This document shows positions 1-10,168 of a stretch of 24,739 nt of DNA, piece after piece. The stretch's first letter is position 1; each line of letters opens with the position of its first letter. Position numbers and translations under genes: made by a program. Origin of the DNA: CAYSIX01 sp964431205 (GTDB lineage: Bacteria; Planctomycetota; Phycisphaerae; Phycisphaerales; Phycisphaeraceae); contig CAYSIX010000028.1 of NCBI GenBank assembly GCA_964431205.1, positions 1-24,739 on the forward strand, in the 5' to 3' direction. The notes below the pieces were generated by a model, which was not told the DNA's origin, did no database searches, and saw only the letters and a program-made list of their open reading frames with translations.

Positions 1-1
1 C

Positions 2-2789
<2,788 letters not shown>

Positions 2790-2807
2790 GCGTCGGTGAG
2801 CGGCGGT

Positions 2808-2835
2808 TTGACAGCGCGGGGCGTGGATCTACGAT
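2808..2835 (+). promoter_or_regulatory. Sigma70-type promoter of atpC
   Basis: A perfect -35 box TTGACA (2808-2813) is followed by a 16-nt spacer and the -10 box TACGAT (2830-2835; 4 of 6 matches). It lies in the 79-nt gap after uvrA and would give a leader of about 27 nt before the atpC ATG. It is the best-matching -35 box seen in the window. Confidence 0.65.
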
Positions 2836-2868
2836 AGCCGTCCCCGATCCGACAACGGACCCGTATTT

Positions 2869-3273
2869 ATGGCTGAGAACTTCCAATGCACGATCGTGAC
2901 GCCCGAGGCCGCGGTGCTCGACCAGCCGGTGGCGTACGCCTCGATCCCGGCCTGGGACGGGCTGCTGGGCGTGATGCACCGGCGGGCGCCGCTGCTGGTC
3001 AAGCTCGGGTACGGGCCGCTGCGCCTGGAAGGCTCGGACGGATCCGAGCGGCGGTACTACGTCGGCGGCGGGTTCGCGCAGATGAACGACAACCGGCTGA
3101 CGATCCTGACCGAAGAGGCGATCCCGTCGGAGAAGGTGGATCGGGCGGAGGTCGAGGCGGCGCTGCGTGAAGCCGAGGCGTTCGTGCCGCAGACGCCGGC
3201 CGATCGCGCCCGACGCGAGCGCGACCTGACCCGTGCGCGTGCCAAGCTGGCGACGATCAGTCGCGGCTCCTGA
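2869..3273 (+). CDS. atpC: F1Fo ATP synthase epsilon subunit
   Basis: The product is the epsilon subunit of the F1 central stalk, which links the rotor to the catalytic head and can inhibit ATP hydrolysis. The 134 residues fit the family. The N-terminal beta-sandwich shows FQCTIVTPEAAVL, then the DGLLGVMHRRAPLL core (compare GELGIYPGHAPLL in E. coli), then a GGGFAQMNDNRLTILTEEAI strand. A C-terminal helical hairpin rich in Glu, Ala and Arg follows (residues about 85-134). The gene stands alone, between uvrA and mrdA, with its own promoter; no other ATP synthase gene is in the window. No clear Shine-Dalgarno sequence precedes the ATG. Identification is firm; the lack of a neighbouring atpD is the unusual point. 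Confidence 0.93.
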   Translation: MAENFQCTIVTPEAAVLDQPVAYASIPAWDGLLGVMHRRAPLLVKLGYGPLRLEGSDGSERRYYVGGGFAQMNDNRLTILTEEAIPSEKVDRAEVEAALREAEAFVPQTPADRARRERDLTRARAKLATISRGS

Positions 3274-3324
3274 TCCAGCCGTCGAGCGATGACCCCGCGG
3301 CGGCGGTGCTGGAAGCGTGGGACG

Positions 3325-3354
3325 CTGACGACAACCTCCAGTCGCCCATAGAAT
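3325..3354 (+). promoter_or_regulatory. Possible promoter of the mrdA-mrdB pair
   Basis: A -35-like CTGACG (3325-3330) is followed by 18 nt and a -10 box TAGAAT (3349-3354). The rest of the 194-nt gap after atpC holds no clear terminator. The leader would be about 107 nt to the preferred start at 3468, or about 41 nt to the alternative at 3402. Confidence 0.35.
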
Positions 3355-3467
3355 CAGACCGATAAACCGTCAGACGCGACCGCGCAACGCCCTCGCCCGC
3401 GATGACCGTGCGCGGCGGTGGGTGGCGGCGTGAGGAGGCGGCCCCCTTCGTCGCCGATGGAACTGCC

Positions 3468-5879
3468 ATGCGACGCTGGCTTCGTTCGAACATCCCGAGC
3501 ATGTTTCATCGGCGCCTGCTGCTGCTGTCGCTGACGGCGGTGCTGGTCACGGCCGCGCTCGGCGGGCAGGCGGTCCGCTTGACGACCGGCGCGATGCATG
3601 AGCGGCAGCTTCAGGCCGCCGAGAGCGCCCTGCGGATGACCACGTACATCCCCACCGTCCGCGGTCGCCTGCTGGATCGGCACGGTCGGCCCCTGGCCGA
3701 GGATCAGCCGGGATACGACGTGGCGGTGGACTACTCGGTCATCGCCGGCGACTGGGCGTTCGAACGCGGCTACCAGCGGGCGCGACGGTATCAGCAGCGG
3801 TCCTGGTCGGACCTGCCGGCGGACGTGCGGGAAGCGATCGTCAGGGCGTACGGCGGCAGCGACAGCCGGGCGCGTCAGCGGCAGCAGCGGCAGTGGTCGG
3901 AGCTGAGCCCGCACGATCGCGAGGCGCTCATCGCGGTGCATCGGGAACCTTACGACCGCCAGGTGGCGACGCTGTGGCAGACGCTCAGCGAGGTGAGCGG
4001 CGTATCGCTGGAAGAGATCGAGCGACGGGGCAACGCGATCCGCGAGCAGGTGGTCCGGGACGCGAGCGTGGTGACGCTGCACAACCAGCGTCGTCGGATC
4101 GAGGCCCTGGACGAGCCGGTGAGCTGGGCCGACGCGCACATCGAGATCCGCGAGCAGAGGCAGCGGCACTCGATCCTGCGGGACGTGGACGAGAAGGTGG
4201 TGTCGGTGGTTCGTCAGTTCATCGCCGAGGCCGAGCGCGAGCGAGACGCGTGGCGGGCGACGGGCGAGGGCGACGGGCAGGCGAGCGAGGCGTTGCGGGT
4301 CTGGACGCGTGTGGAGCTGCGTCGGCCGAAGCACCGGCGATACCCGTTCGAGACGATGACGGTGCGTGTGGATCGGCGGTGGCTGCCGCCGCCGATGCGG
4401 GAGGGTGAGCCGTTGACCGTGACGGTCGAGGGGGTGGGGCTGCACGTGCTGGGTCAGGTGCGGGACGTGTACCGCGAAGACGTGGAGGCGAACCCGTTCG
4501 AGTGGACCGACGAGCAGGGCAGGAGGCGGGTGAACCTCTCGGGCTACCGGGAGGGGGATCAGGTCGGGCGCAGCGGCGTGGAGCGGTACGCCGAATCGCT
4601 GCTGCGTGGCCGGCGTGGCAAGCGTGTGATCCAGCGGGACACGGGTCAGGAGAGCCGCAACGAGCCGGAACCGGGGCGGGACGTGCGGCTGACGATCGAC
4701 GTGGACCTGCAGGCGCAGGTGCAGGGGGTGCTGTCGCCGCAAGTGGGGCTGATGGCGGTGCAGCCGTGGCACGAGTCGAAGCCGGTGGCGGCGGGCCGGG
4801 TCGGTGAGCCGTTGGAGGGGGCGGCGATCGTGCTGGAGGTCGAGTCGGGGGACGTGCTGGCGGCGGTCAGCGTGCCGACGATGCCGCTGGCTCTGCTGCG
4901 GGAGCAGCCGCAGCGCATCTATCGCGATCCACTGCGGCTGCCGTACATCAACCGGGTGGTGGCGCGGCCGTATCTTCCGGGCTCGACGATCAAGCCGCTG
5001 ATGCTGGTCTCGGCGGTGGCGGCCGGCGCCCACCGGCTCCACGACCCGATCGAGTGTCGCGGCGTGCTCGATCCCGATCACCCCGAGCAGTGGCGGTGCT
5101 GGGTCTTCAAGCGGTACCGCATGCAGCACGGCCCGCTCGGCGCCGCCGCGTCGCTCGAGGTCAGTTGCAACATCTACTACTACACGCTCGGGCAGCGCAT
5201 GGGCCTGCGGCGCACGGCCGACTGGTACGGGCGGTTCGGGTTGGGCATGCCGACGGACTGCGGCCTGCCGGAGGAGATCGGCGGGCACCTGCCGCGTTCC
5301 GACGATGCGCGCTTCAGCTCGCGCGACGCGATCAACATGGGGATCGGCCAGGGCCCGGTCGACTGGTCGCCGATGCAGGCCGCCGCCGCCTACGCCACGC
5401 TGGCGCGCGGCGGTCGATACGTCAGCCCCTCCGTCGTCGCCGATGAGGACCGCCTCCAGCCACGCCGCGTGGAAGACTTGAAGCTCACTTCCGAATCCAT
5501 CCGTGAGGCGTTGGACGGTCTGCACGACGTCGTGCACGGCTCACGCGGCACCGCCCGCGCGCTGCGCCTGCCGGACAACCCCCCGATCTTCGACGTCGAG
5601 GGCGTCGCCATCGACGCCAAGTCCGGCACCGCCGACCCCGGGGATTTCCGCTGGGTCGACAAGGACTTCGACGGCCTGGTGGACCGCGGCGAACGCCTCG
5701 GCGAGGGGTACGTGGACGACCACGCCTGGTGCATCGCCCTGGTCACGCCCGAGGGGGCCACCCGGCCGACGCACGTCGTCGCCGTCGTCACCGAGTTCGC
5801 CGGCAGCGGTTCGCAGGTCTCCGGCCCGATCGTCAACGCCATCGTTCACGCCATGCGCGACGGGGGGTGGCTGCGGTGA
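3468..5879 (+). CDS. mrdA: Penicillin-binding protein 2 (cell-elongation peptidoglycan transpeptidase), enlarged
   Basis: The product is a class B penicillin-binding protein that cross-links peptidoglycan as partner of RodA. From the start at 3468 it has 803 residues, against about 630 in E. coli PBP2. A basic N-terminus and one membrane anchor (residues about 17-33) lead to the TYIPTVRGRLLDRHGRPLAE motif of the pedestal domain. The next roughly 300 residues are expanded and rich in Arg, Gln and Glu. The transpeptidase motifs are intact: S506-T-I-K509, S566-C-N568 and K718-S-G-T. Soon after KSGT comes a canonical EF-hand-like loop, residues 731-742 (DKDFDGLVDRGE). In-frame ATGs at 3402 and 3501 are alternative starts; 3468 puts an Arg-rich tail just before the membrane helix. 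The stop overlaps the rodA start by 4 nt. Confidence 0.93.
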   Translation: MRRWLRSNIPSMFHRRLLLLSLTAVLVTAALGGQAVRLTTGAMHERQLQAAESALRMTTYIPTVRGRLLDRHGRPLAEDQPGYDVAVDYSVIAGDWAFERGYQRARRYQQRSWSDLPADVREAIVRAYGGSDSRARQRQQRQWSELSPHDREALIAVHREPYDRQVATLWQTLSEVSGVSLEEIERRGNAIREQVVRDASVVTLHNQRRRIEALDEPVSWADAHIEIREQRQRHSILRDVDEKVVSVVRQFIAEAERERDAWRATGEGDGQASEALRVWTRVELRRPKHRRYPFETMTVRVDRRWLPPPMREGEPLTVTVEGVGLHVLGQVRDVYREDVEANPFEWTDEQGRRRVNLSGYREGDQVGRSGVERYAESLLRGRRGKRVIQRDTGQESRNEPEPGRDVRLTIDVDLQAQVQGVLSPQVGLMAVQPWHESKPVAAGRVGEPLEGAAIVLEVESGDVLAAVSVPTMPLALLREQPQRIYRDPLRLPYINRVVARPYLPGSTIKPLMLVSAVAAGAHRLHDPIECRGVLDPDHPEQWRCWVFKRYRMQHGPLGAAASLEVSCNIYYYTLGQRMGLRRTADWYGRFGLGMPTDCGLPEEIGGHLPRSDDARFSSRDAINMGIGQGPVDWSPMQAAAAYATLARGGRYVSPSVVADEDRLQPRRVEDLKLTSESIREALDGLHDVVHGSRGTARALRLPDNPPIFDVEGVAIDAKSGTADPGDFRWVDKDFDGLVDRGERLGEGYVDDHAWCIALVTPEGATRPTHVVAVVTEFAGSGSQVSGPIVNAIVHAMRDGGWLR

Positions 5880-7105
5880 ACACCCGTTGGGTTGAACATC
5901 TCGGCGGGCTGCTGCGGCCACACCCCGGCTGGCTGACGCTGATCAGCACGCTGCTGCTCACGCTCATCGGCTTCGCCGCGATCCACACCATCGCGCCCGA
6001 CGAGGCCGCCTCGCAATGGCAACGCGCCCTGCCCGTCGCCCTGGTCGGGCTGACGATCTGCCTGATCCCGCACCCCAAGACCGTGGGCCTCACGTCGTAC
6101 CTGCTGCTCGCTCTTGCGATCGCGCTGCTCGTGTTCGTGCTGTTGCCGGGGGTGCCGCGGTCGATCGTGCCGATCCGCAACGGCGCGCGCTCGTGGATCG
6201 ATCTGGGCGTGATGACGTTCCAGCCGTCGGAGCTGTCGAAGATCGCGTTTGTGCTGGCGATGGCGTGGTACCTGCGGTTTCGCGAGAGCTACCGGACGCT
6301 GCGCGGCCTGCTCGTGCCGTTCGTGATCATGCTGGTGCCGGTGGCCCTGATCCTCAAGGAGCCGGACCTGGGCACGGCGCTGCTGTTCGCGCCGACGCTG
6401 GCGGTGATGCTCGTGGCGGCGGGGGCGAAGCTGCGGCACCTGTCGATGCTCGTGGGCCTGGCCGTGTTCGCGGTGGCGCTGAACGTGGCGGTGATCGCGA
6501 TCGATCCGCCGCACCTGCGGCAAAACGCGCAGGGCAGCCCGGTCGCCTGGCTTCACGTGCTCAAGCCGCACCAGGAGAAACGCATCGCCGCGATGATCTG
6601 GCCCGAGCGGTACCAGAAGGAGGAGGCGTTCCAGTCGATCGTGGCGCGGCGTCTGATCGGCGCCGGCGGCGTCACGGGCCTGGGCGCCGAACGCGCCGGC
6701 ACGCTCGTCCGCTTCAACGCCCTGCCCGAGGCGCACAACGACATGATCTTCGCCGTCATCGTCTGCCGATGGGGCCTCGTCGGCGGGTGGACCGTCATCG
6801 GCCTGTACCTGGTCCTGACCGGGTCGTTCGTCCTGGCCGCCGCACGCGTCAAGGAGCCGTTCAGCCGCCTGGCCTGCGTCGGCTTCGCGGGCATGATCTT
6901 CACCCAGGCGGCGTTGAACATCGGCGTCAGCCTCGGGCTGTTCCCGACCACCGGCGTCACCCTGCCGCTGATCTCCGATGGCGGGTCCAGCCTCCTGGCG
7001 ACCTACATGATGATCGGCCTCGTGCTCAACTTCGCCTCCCGACGCCCCGCGCCGCTGGCGCGGCCCAGCTTCGAGTTCGACCACGCCGACGCCATCTTCC
7101 AGTGA
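5876..7105 (+). CDS. mrdB: RodA, SEDS-family peptidoglycan glycosyltransferase
   Basis: RodA polymerises lipid II into glycan strands for lateral wall growth and works in complex with PBP2, encoded just upstream. The 409-residue protein has about ten membrane segments and all SEDS landmarks: NGARSWIDLG, FQPSELSKIAFVL, KEPDLGTALLF (whose Asp is the catalytically essential residue of the family), LPEAHNDMIFAVI, and the C-terminal GLFPTTGVTLPLISDGGSS. The start is GTG at 5876, overlapping the mrdA stop in GTGA, which implies translational coupling and a fixed ratio of the two partners. The same frame stays open upstream inside mrdA, but membrane topology and the overlap favour GTG 5876. mreB, mreC and mreD, often beside this pair, are absent here. 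Confidence 0.93.
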   Translation: MNTRWVEHLGGLLRPHPGWLTLISTLLLTLIGFAAIHTIAPDEAASQWQRALPVALVGLTICLIPHPKTVGLTSYLLLALAIALLVFVLLPGVPRSIVPIRNGARSWIDLGVMTFQPSELSKIAFVLAMAWYLRFRESYRTLRGLLVPFVIMLVPVALILKEPDLGTALLFAPTLAVMLVAAGAKLRHLSMLVGLAVFAVALNVAVIAIDPPHLRQNAQGSPVAWLHVLKPHQEKRIAAMIWPERYQKEEAFQSIVARRLIGAGGVTGLGAERAGTLVRFNALPEAHNDMIFAVIVCRWGLVGGWTVIGLYLVLTGSFVLAAARVKEPFSRLACVGFAGMIFTQAALNIGVSLGLFPTTGVTLPLISDGGSSLLATYMMIGLVLNFASRRPAPLARPSFEFDHADAIFQ

Positions 7106-7145
7106 CGCCCTCCCGCGCGGCGCGCCGCCACGCCGCGCCCCGTGC

Positions 7146-7151
7146 TACGCT
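7146..7151 (+). promoter_or_regulatory. -10 box for leaderless rsmG transcript
   Basis: TACGCT ends 7 nt before the rsmG ATG at 7159, so transcription would begin at or next to the start codon. No -35 box is visible. A GC-only 12-bp palindrome lies at 7117-7128. Confidence 0.5.
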
Positions 7152-7158
7152 GCGGCGC

Positions 7159-7899
7159 ATGGACAGGGACGATCCCGTCATCCCGCCCGACGGCGTGGCT
7201 GACCCGTTGCGCGCTTTGAACGTCGAGCCGGCGCCCGCTCTGCTGGACGGTCTGGGCCGGTACCTGCGCCTGCTGCTCGAAGCCAACCAACGGATGAACC
7301 TGACCGCCGTGCGCGACGAGGCGACGGCGTGGCGTCGCCTGATCCTCGACAGCCTCACGCTGGCCGACGCGCTGGCGGACCTGCCCGCCGGGGCGCGCGT
7401 GATCGACATCGGCAGCGGCGGGGGCGTGCCGGGGATCCCGCTGGCGATGGTTCGCCGGGACCTGGCGTTCACGCTGCTGGAAGCGACGGGCAAGAAGGCG
7501 CGGTTCCTCAAATCGGCCGCGGCGGAGCTGGACCTCGACCATGTCACCGTCTTTCACGATCGCGCCGAGCACCTGGGCCAGCAGAAGCCGCACCGTCAGA
7601 GGTACGACGCGGCGTTGGCGCGGGCGGTCGGTGCGGTGGCCGAAATCCTCGAATACGCCATGCCCCTGCTGCGCGTCGGCGGGCGGACGCTGATGCTCAA
7701 GGGCCGCGAGGCCGAAGCCCAGCTCGCGCAGGCGGGCGACGCGATGGCGCTGCTCGGCGGCGACGAGGTCGAGGTCGCCGACGCCTACCCGCCCGGCCTG
7801 GCCGACACCGAGCTGGTCATCGTCGCCGTGACCAAGGCACGCCCGACGCCGCACGCCTACCCCCGCCCCCCCGGCGTGCCCCGCAAGACGCCCCTGTGA
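7159..7899 (+). CDS. rsmG: RsmG, 16S rRNA (guanine-N7) methyltransferase
   Basis: RsmG uses S-adenosylmethionine to methylate N7 of G527 (E. coli numbering) in 16S rRNA. The 246-residue protein has the family N-terminal helices (LLEANQRMNLTAVRDE, then HDSL-like LILDSLTLA), the SAM-binding loop D83-IGSGGGVPGIPLA, the LLEATGKKARFLK strand-helix, and YDAALARAVG near residue 155. The C-terminus is Pro- and Arg-rich. The frame is open far upstream inside rodA, but family length and the adjacent -10 box support ATG 7159. It is followed after 34 nt by the VWA gene. A gidA/mnmG neighbour, common for this gene elsewhere, is not present. Confidence 0.94.
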   Translation: MDRDDPVIPPDGVADPLRALNVEPAPALLDGLGRYLRLLLEANQRMNLTAVRDEATAWRRLILDSLTLADALADLPAGARVIDIGSGGGVPGIPLAMVRRDLAFTLLEATGKKARFLKSAAAELDLDHVTVFHDRAEHLGQQKPHRQRYDAALARAVGAVAEILEYAMPLLRVGGRTLMLKGREAEAQLAQAGDAMALLGGDEVEVADAYPPGLADTELVIVAVTKARPTPHAYPRPPGVPRKTPL

Positions 7900-7918
7900 T
7901 GCGCCGCCCCGGCGAGCC

Positions 7919-7924
7919 TATGAT
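7919..7924 (+). promoter_or_regulatory. -10 box for near-leaderless VWA gene
   Basis: TATGAT (5 of 6 matches to TATAAT) ends 9 nt before the ATG at 7934. The predicted transcript starts within a few bases of the start codon. No -35 box is clear. Confidence 0.5.
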
Positions 7925-7933
7925 GACCCTGTT

Positions 7934-9148
7934 ATGAAGTTCAACTACGGACAGTACGACGGTTCGCCCTTCCCCACGCCCGACTCGCTCTTCCCCGAGC
8001 CTCAGGTCATCCAGTTCATCCTTCAATACGGCGAGCAGGCGCTCGACGCGATGAACCACCTCGACGGCGAGGAGGAGCAGCAGTACATCGAGGCGCTCAT
8101 CGAAGCGGGCCTGCTCGAACGCTACGAGGACGAGCAGGGCAACGCCCGCCTGCGGCTGACCCCGAAGATGCTCAAGGGCATCCAGCACCGCGCGCTGCTC
8201 GAGGTGTTCGCGAACCTGCAACGCGGCACCAAGGAGGGGCACCCGACCGAAGCCGTCGGCCGAAGCAGCGAACGCACCGACGGGACCAAGCCGTACGAGT
8301 TCGGCGACCCGCTCAGCGAGGTGGACCTGGCCGCGACCATGCGCCACGCCATCGCCCGTCAGGTCGCCGAGATGCACGATCGCGGCGTAGCCCCCCGGCT
8401 CACGCTGCCCCTGAAGATCAGCAGCCACGACTTCGAGCTGCACCAGACCGAGGGCATGGCCGACTGCGCCACCGTCCTGCTGCTCGACCTGTCCGGGTCG
8501 ATGATGCGCTACGGGCGGTTCTACCAGGCCAAGCGCGTCGCCCTGGGCATGACCGAGCTGATCAACTCCCGGTTTCCGCAGGACTCGATCGACTACGTGG
8601 GGTTCTACACGCTGGCCGAGACGATCCGCGAGCAGGACTTGCCGCTGGTCATGCCCAAGCCGATCAGCATCCGCGACTACCAGGTCCGCATCCGCGTGCC
8701 GCTGGATCAGGCCTACCAGCAGCAGGACCGCCTGCCGCTGCACTTCACGAACCTGCATCTGGGTCTGCGCACGGCGCGGCAGGTGCTCAACCGCCGCGGC
8801 GCCGCCAACAAGCAGATCTTCATCATCACCGACGGCCAACCGACGGCCCACGTCGAGCCGAACGCCGCCGCCCCCGGCAGCGGCGAGATGCTCTACCTGC
8901 TCTACCCGCCCAGCGAACGCACCAGCGAGGTGACCCTCAAGGAGGCCCTGCGCTGCCAGCAGCAGGGCATCCGCATCGCCACCTTCGCCCTCATCGAGGA
9001 CTACTGGGGCATGGACTGGGTCGGCTTCGTCGATCAGCTCACCCGCCTGACCCGCGGCACCGCCTTCTACTGCACCAGCGAGAACCTCAGCTCCACCGTC
9101 ATCGAGAGCTATCTCAGCGGCAAGAAGAAAAAGAGCTTCGTACACTGA
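7934..9148 (+). CDS. VWA-domain protein (CoxE-like / uncharacterised), function unknown
   Basis: This is a soluble 404-residue protein with no signal peptide or membrane segment. The N-terminal half is helical and acidic (for example LDGEEEQQYIEALIEAGLLE). From about residue 180 a von Willebrand factor A domain carries a complete metal-ion-dependent adhesion site: D185-L-S187-G-S189-M, a candidate Thr in HFTNLHLGL, and the IITDGQPT strand with its Asp. The C-terminus ends in a short basic stretch (GKKKKSF). Such VWA proteins usually work with an AAA+ ATPase of the MoxR or ChlI type as chaperone or metal-insertion pairs, but no AAA+ gene is in this window. The specific substrate cannot be stated. 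A near-consensus -10 box abuts the start. Confidence 0.85.
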   Translation: MKFNYGQYDGSPFPTPDSLFPEPQVIQFILQYGEQALDAMNHLDGEEEQQYIEALIEAGLLERYEDEQGNARLRLTPKMLKGIQHRALLEVFANLQRGTKEGHPTEAVGRSSERTDGTKPYEFGDPLSEVDLAATMRHAIARQVAEMHDRGVAPRLTLPLKISSHDFELHQTEGMADCATVLLLDLSGSMMRYGRFYQAKRVALGMTELINSRFPQDSIDYVGFYTLAETIREQDLPLVMPKPISIRDYQVRIRVPLDQAYQQQDRLPLHFTNLHLGLRTARQVLNRRGAANKQIFIITDGQPTAHVEPNAAAPGSGEMLYLLYPPSERTSEVTLKEALRCQQQGIRIATFALIEDYWGMDWVGFVDQLTRLTRGTAFYCTSENLSSTVIESYLSGKKKKSFVH

Positions 9149-9150
9149 CC

Positions 9151-9174
9151 CGGTCGTTGGGCCCTGGCCGTTTT
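9151..9174 (+). terminator. Weak possible terminator after the VWA gene
   Basis: A 5-bp stem CGGTC/GGCCG (9151-9155 with 9166-9170, one G-T wobble) around a 10-nt loop is followed directly by TTTT (9171-9174). The stem is short, so this is tentative. Confidence 0.3.
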
Positions 9175-9200
9175 CCATACGCCATGAGACCGGTAGCCTC

Positions 9201-9929
9201 GTGACCAGCTCGAATGACCGTACAGACCGCACGGACGCTCGCAGGCCGCCGAACATCGGCCCGGGCCGCCGCGCCTGGTGGTACTTCCTGCGCTTCTTCT
9301 GCGTCGTCTGGATGAAGCTCTGCTACCGCATCCGCGTGCAGGGCCGCCACCACGTGCCGCGCCGCGGCGCCGTGCTGTTCGTGAGCAACCACCAGTCGTT
9401 CCTGGACCCGATCATCGTGGGGATCGGGACGCGCCTGCCGTTCTTCGCCCTGGCCCGCAGCACGCTGTTCCACCGCCCGCTGATGGGGTGGCTGATCCGC
9501 TCGCTCAGCGCGATCCCGGTCGAGCAGGGGGCGGGCGACCTCTCGGCGATGCGCCAGTGCGTCCAGGTGCTCAAGGCGGATCAGCCCCTGCTGATCTTTC
9601 CCGAAGGGGCGCGCACGCTCGACGGCCGAACGCACCCGTTCGAGACCGGGACGATGCTGCTGATCAAGCGAGCCCGGCCGCGGGTGGTGCCGGTGGCGAT
9701 CGAGGGGGCGTTCGAGGTCTGGCCGCGAGGCGCCAAGCGTCCGAAGCCTTTCGGCCGGATCGCCGTGGCCTTCGCCGAGCCGATCGAGGCCGAGACGCTG
9801 GTGGCGATGGGCGCCGAAGAGGCCCGGACGCACCTGGCGGACCTGGTCGAGTCGATGCGTCTGGGGTTGCGGGGCGACGGGGCGACGGCGGACGCGGCCT
9901 CGGCCAGCCCGGACGCCGTCGGTCGTTGA
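9201..9929 (+). CDS. plsC: PlsC-like 1-acyl-sn-glycerol-3-phosphate acyltransferase
   Basis: The product likely transfers an acyl chain to lysophosphatidate or a related acceptor at the inner face of the membrane, in phospholipid synthesis. The 242 residues include an N-terminal hydrophobic segment (WWYFLRFFCVVWM), the catalytic NH64-QSFLD69 motif (HX4D), the LFHRPLMGWLIRSLSAIPVEQG block, the acceptor-binding IFPEGARTLDG motif, and VVPVAIEGAFEVWP. All four acyltransferase blocks are recognisable. The start is GTG at 9201; the next in-frame Met is after the membrane segment, so GTG is preferred. The substrate within the PlsC superfamily cannot be decided, and the symbol is used in that loose sense. 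Confidence 0.87.
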   Translation: MTSSNDRTDRTDARRPPNIGPGRRAWWYFLRFFCVVWMKLCYRIRVQGRHHVPRRGAVLFVSNHQSFLDPIIVGIGTRLPFFALARSTLFHRPLMGWLIRSLSAIPVEQGAGDLSAMRQCVQVLKADQPLLIFPEGARTLDGRTHPFETGTMLLIKRARPRVVPVAIEGAFEVWPRGAKRPKPFGRIAVAFAEPIEAETLVAMGAEEARTHLADLVESMRLGLRGDGATADAASASPDAVGR

Positions 9930-10168
9930 GCTTGGGGGGGTGGCGGTCGGCGTCACCGCTGTGTCTGGCCGCCCGGTGGGGAGCCGCCCGAGGAGATACC
10001 GGGAACCGCGGGGCCGTTGTTGACGATGAGGGCGCCTCGGTCGGCTCAGGGCGGGGGTCGGGCGGACGGTTTCGACCCCGGTCGGATTCGGGTGGGATCG
10101 GCCGGCAATCCGATATAATTGCGGCCGGACAAGCGGGATATTCGACAAGTCGTTGACGGGTCCTCTCG
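9930..10168 (+). promoter_or_regulatory. Intergenic region with a consensus -10 box for cstA (TATAAT at 10114-10119)
   Basis: The 239-nt gap between the acyltransferase gene and cstA holds a perfect TATAAT at 10114-10119 but no good -35 box at the expected spacing. The predicted leader is about 42 nt. No clear Shine-Dalgarno sequence precedes the ATG at 10169. The first 150 nt (9930-10080) contain only weak GC-rich inverted repeats and no U-tract terminator. Confidence 0.45.

Noticed and set aside
3354..5537. Long open frame (727 codons) antisense to mrdA
   Set aside because: Translation is Arg-, His- and Pro-rich with no domain; it mirrors the GC-rich third-position pattern of mrdA, which has intact catalytic motifs. 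The same holds for long antisense frames at 11919-14612, 14542-15906 and 15684-17285.
7117..7128. Perfect 12-bp GC palindrome between rodA and rsmG
   Set aside because: Composed only of G and C in a GC-rich gap, with no U-tract; could easily be chance.
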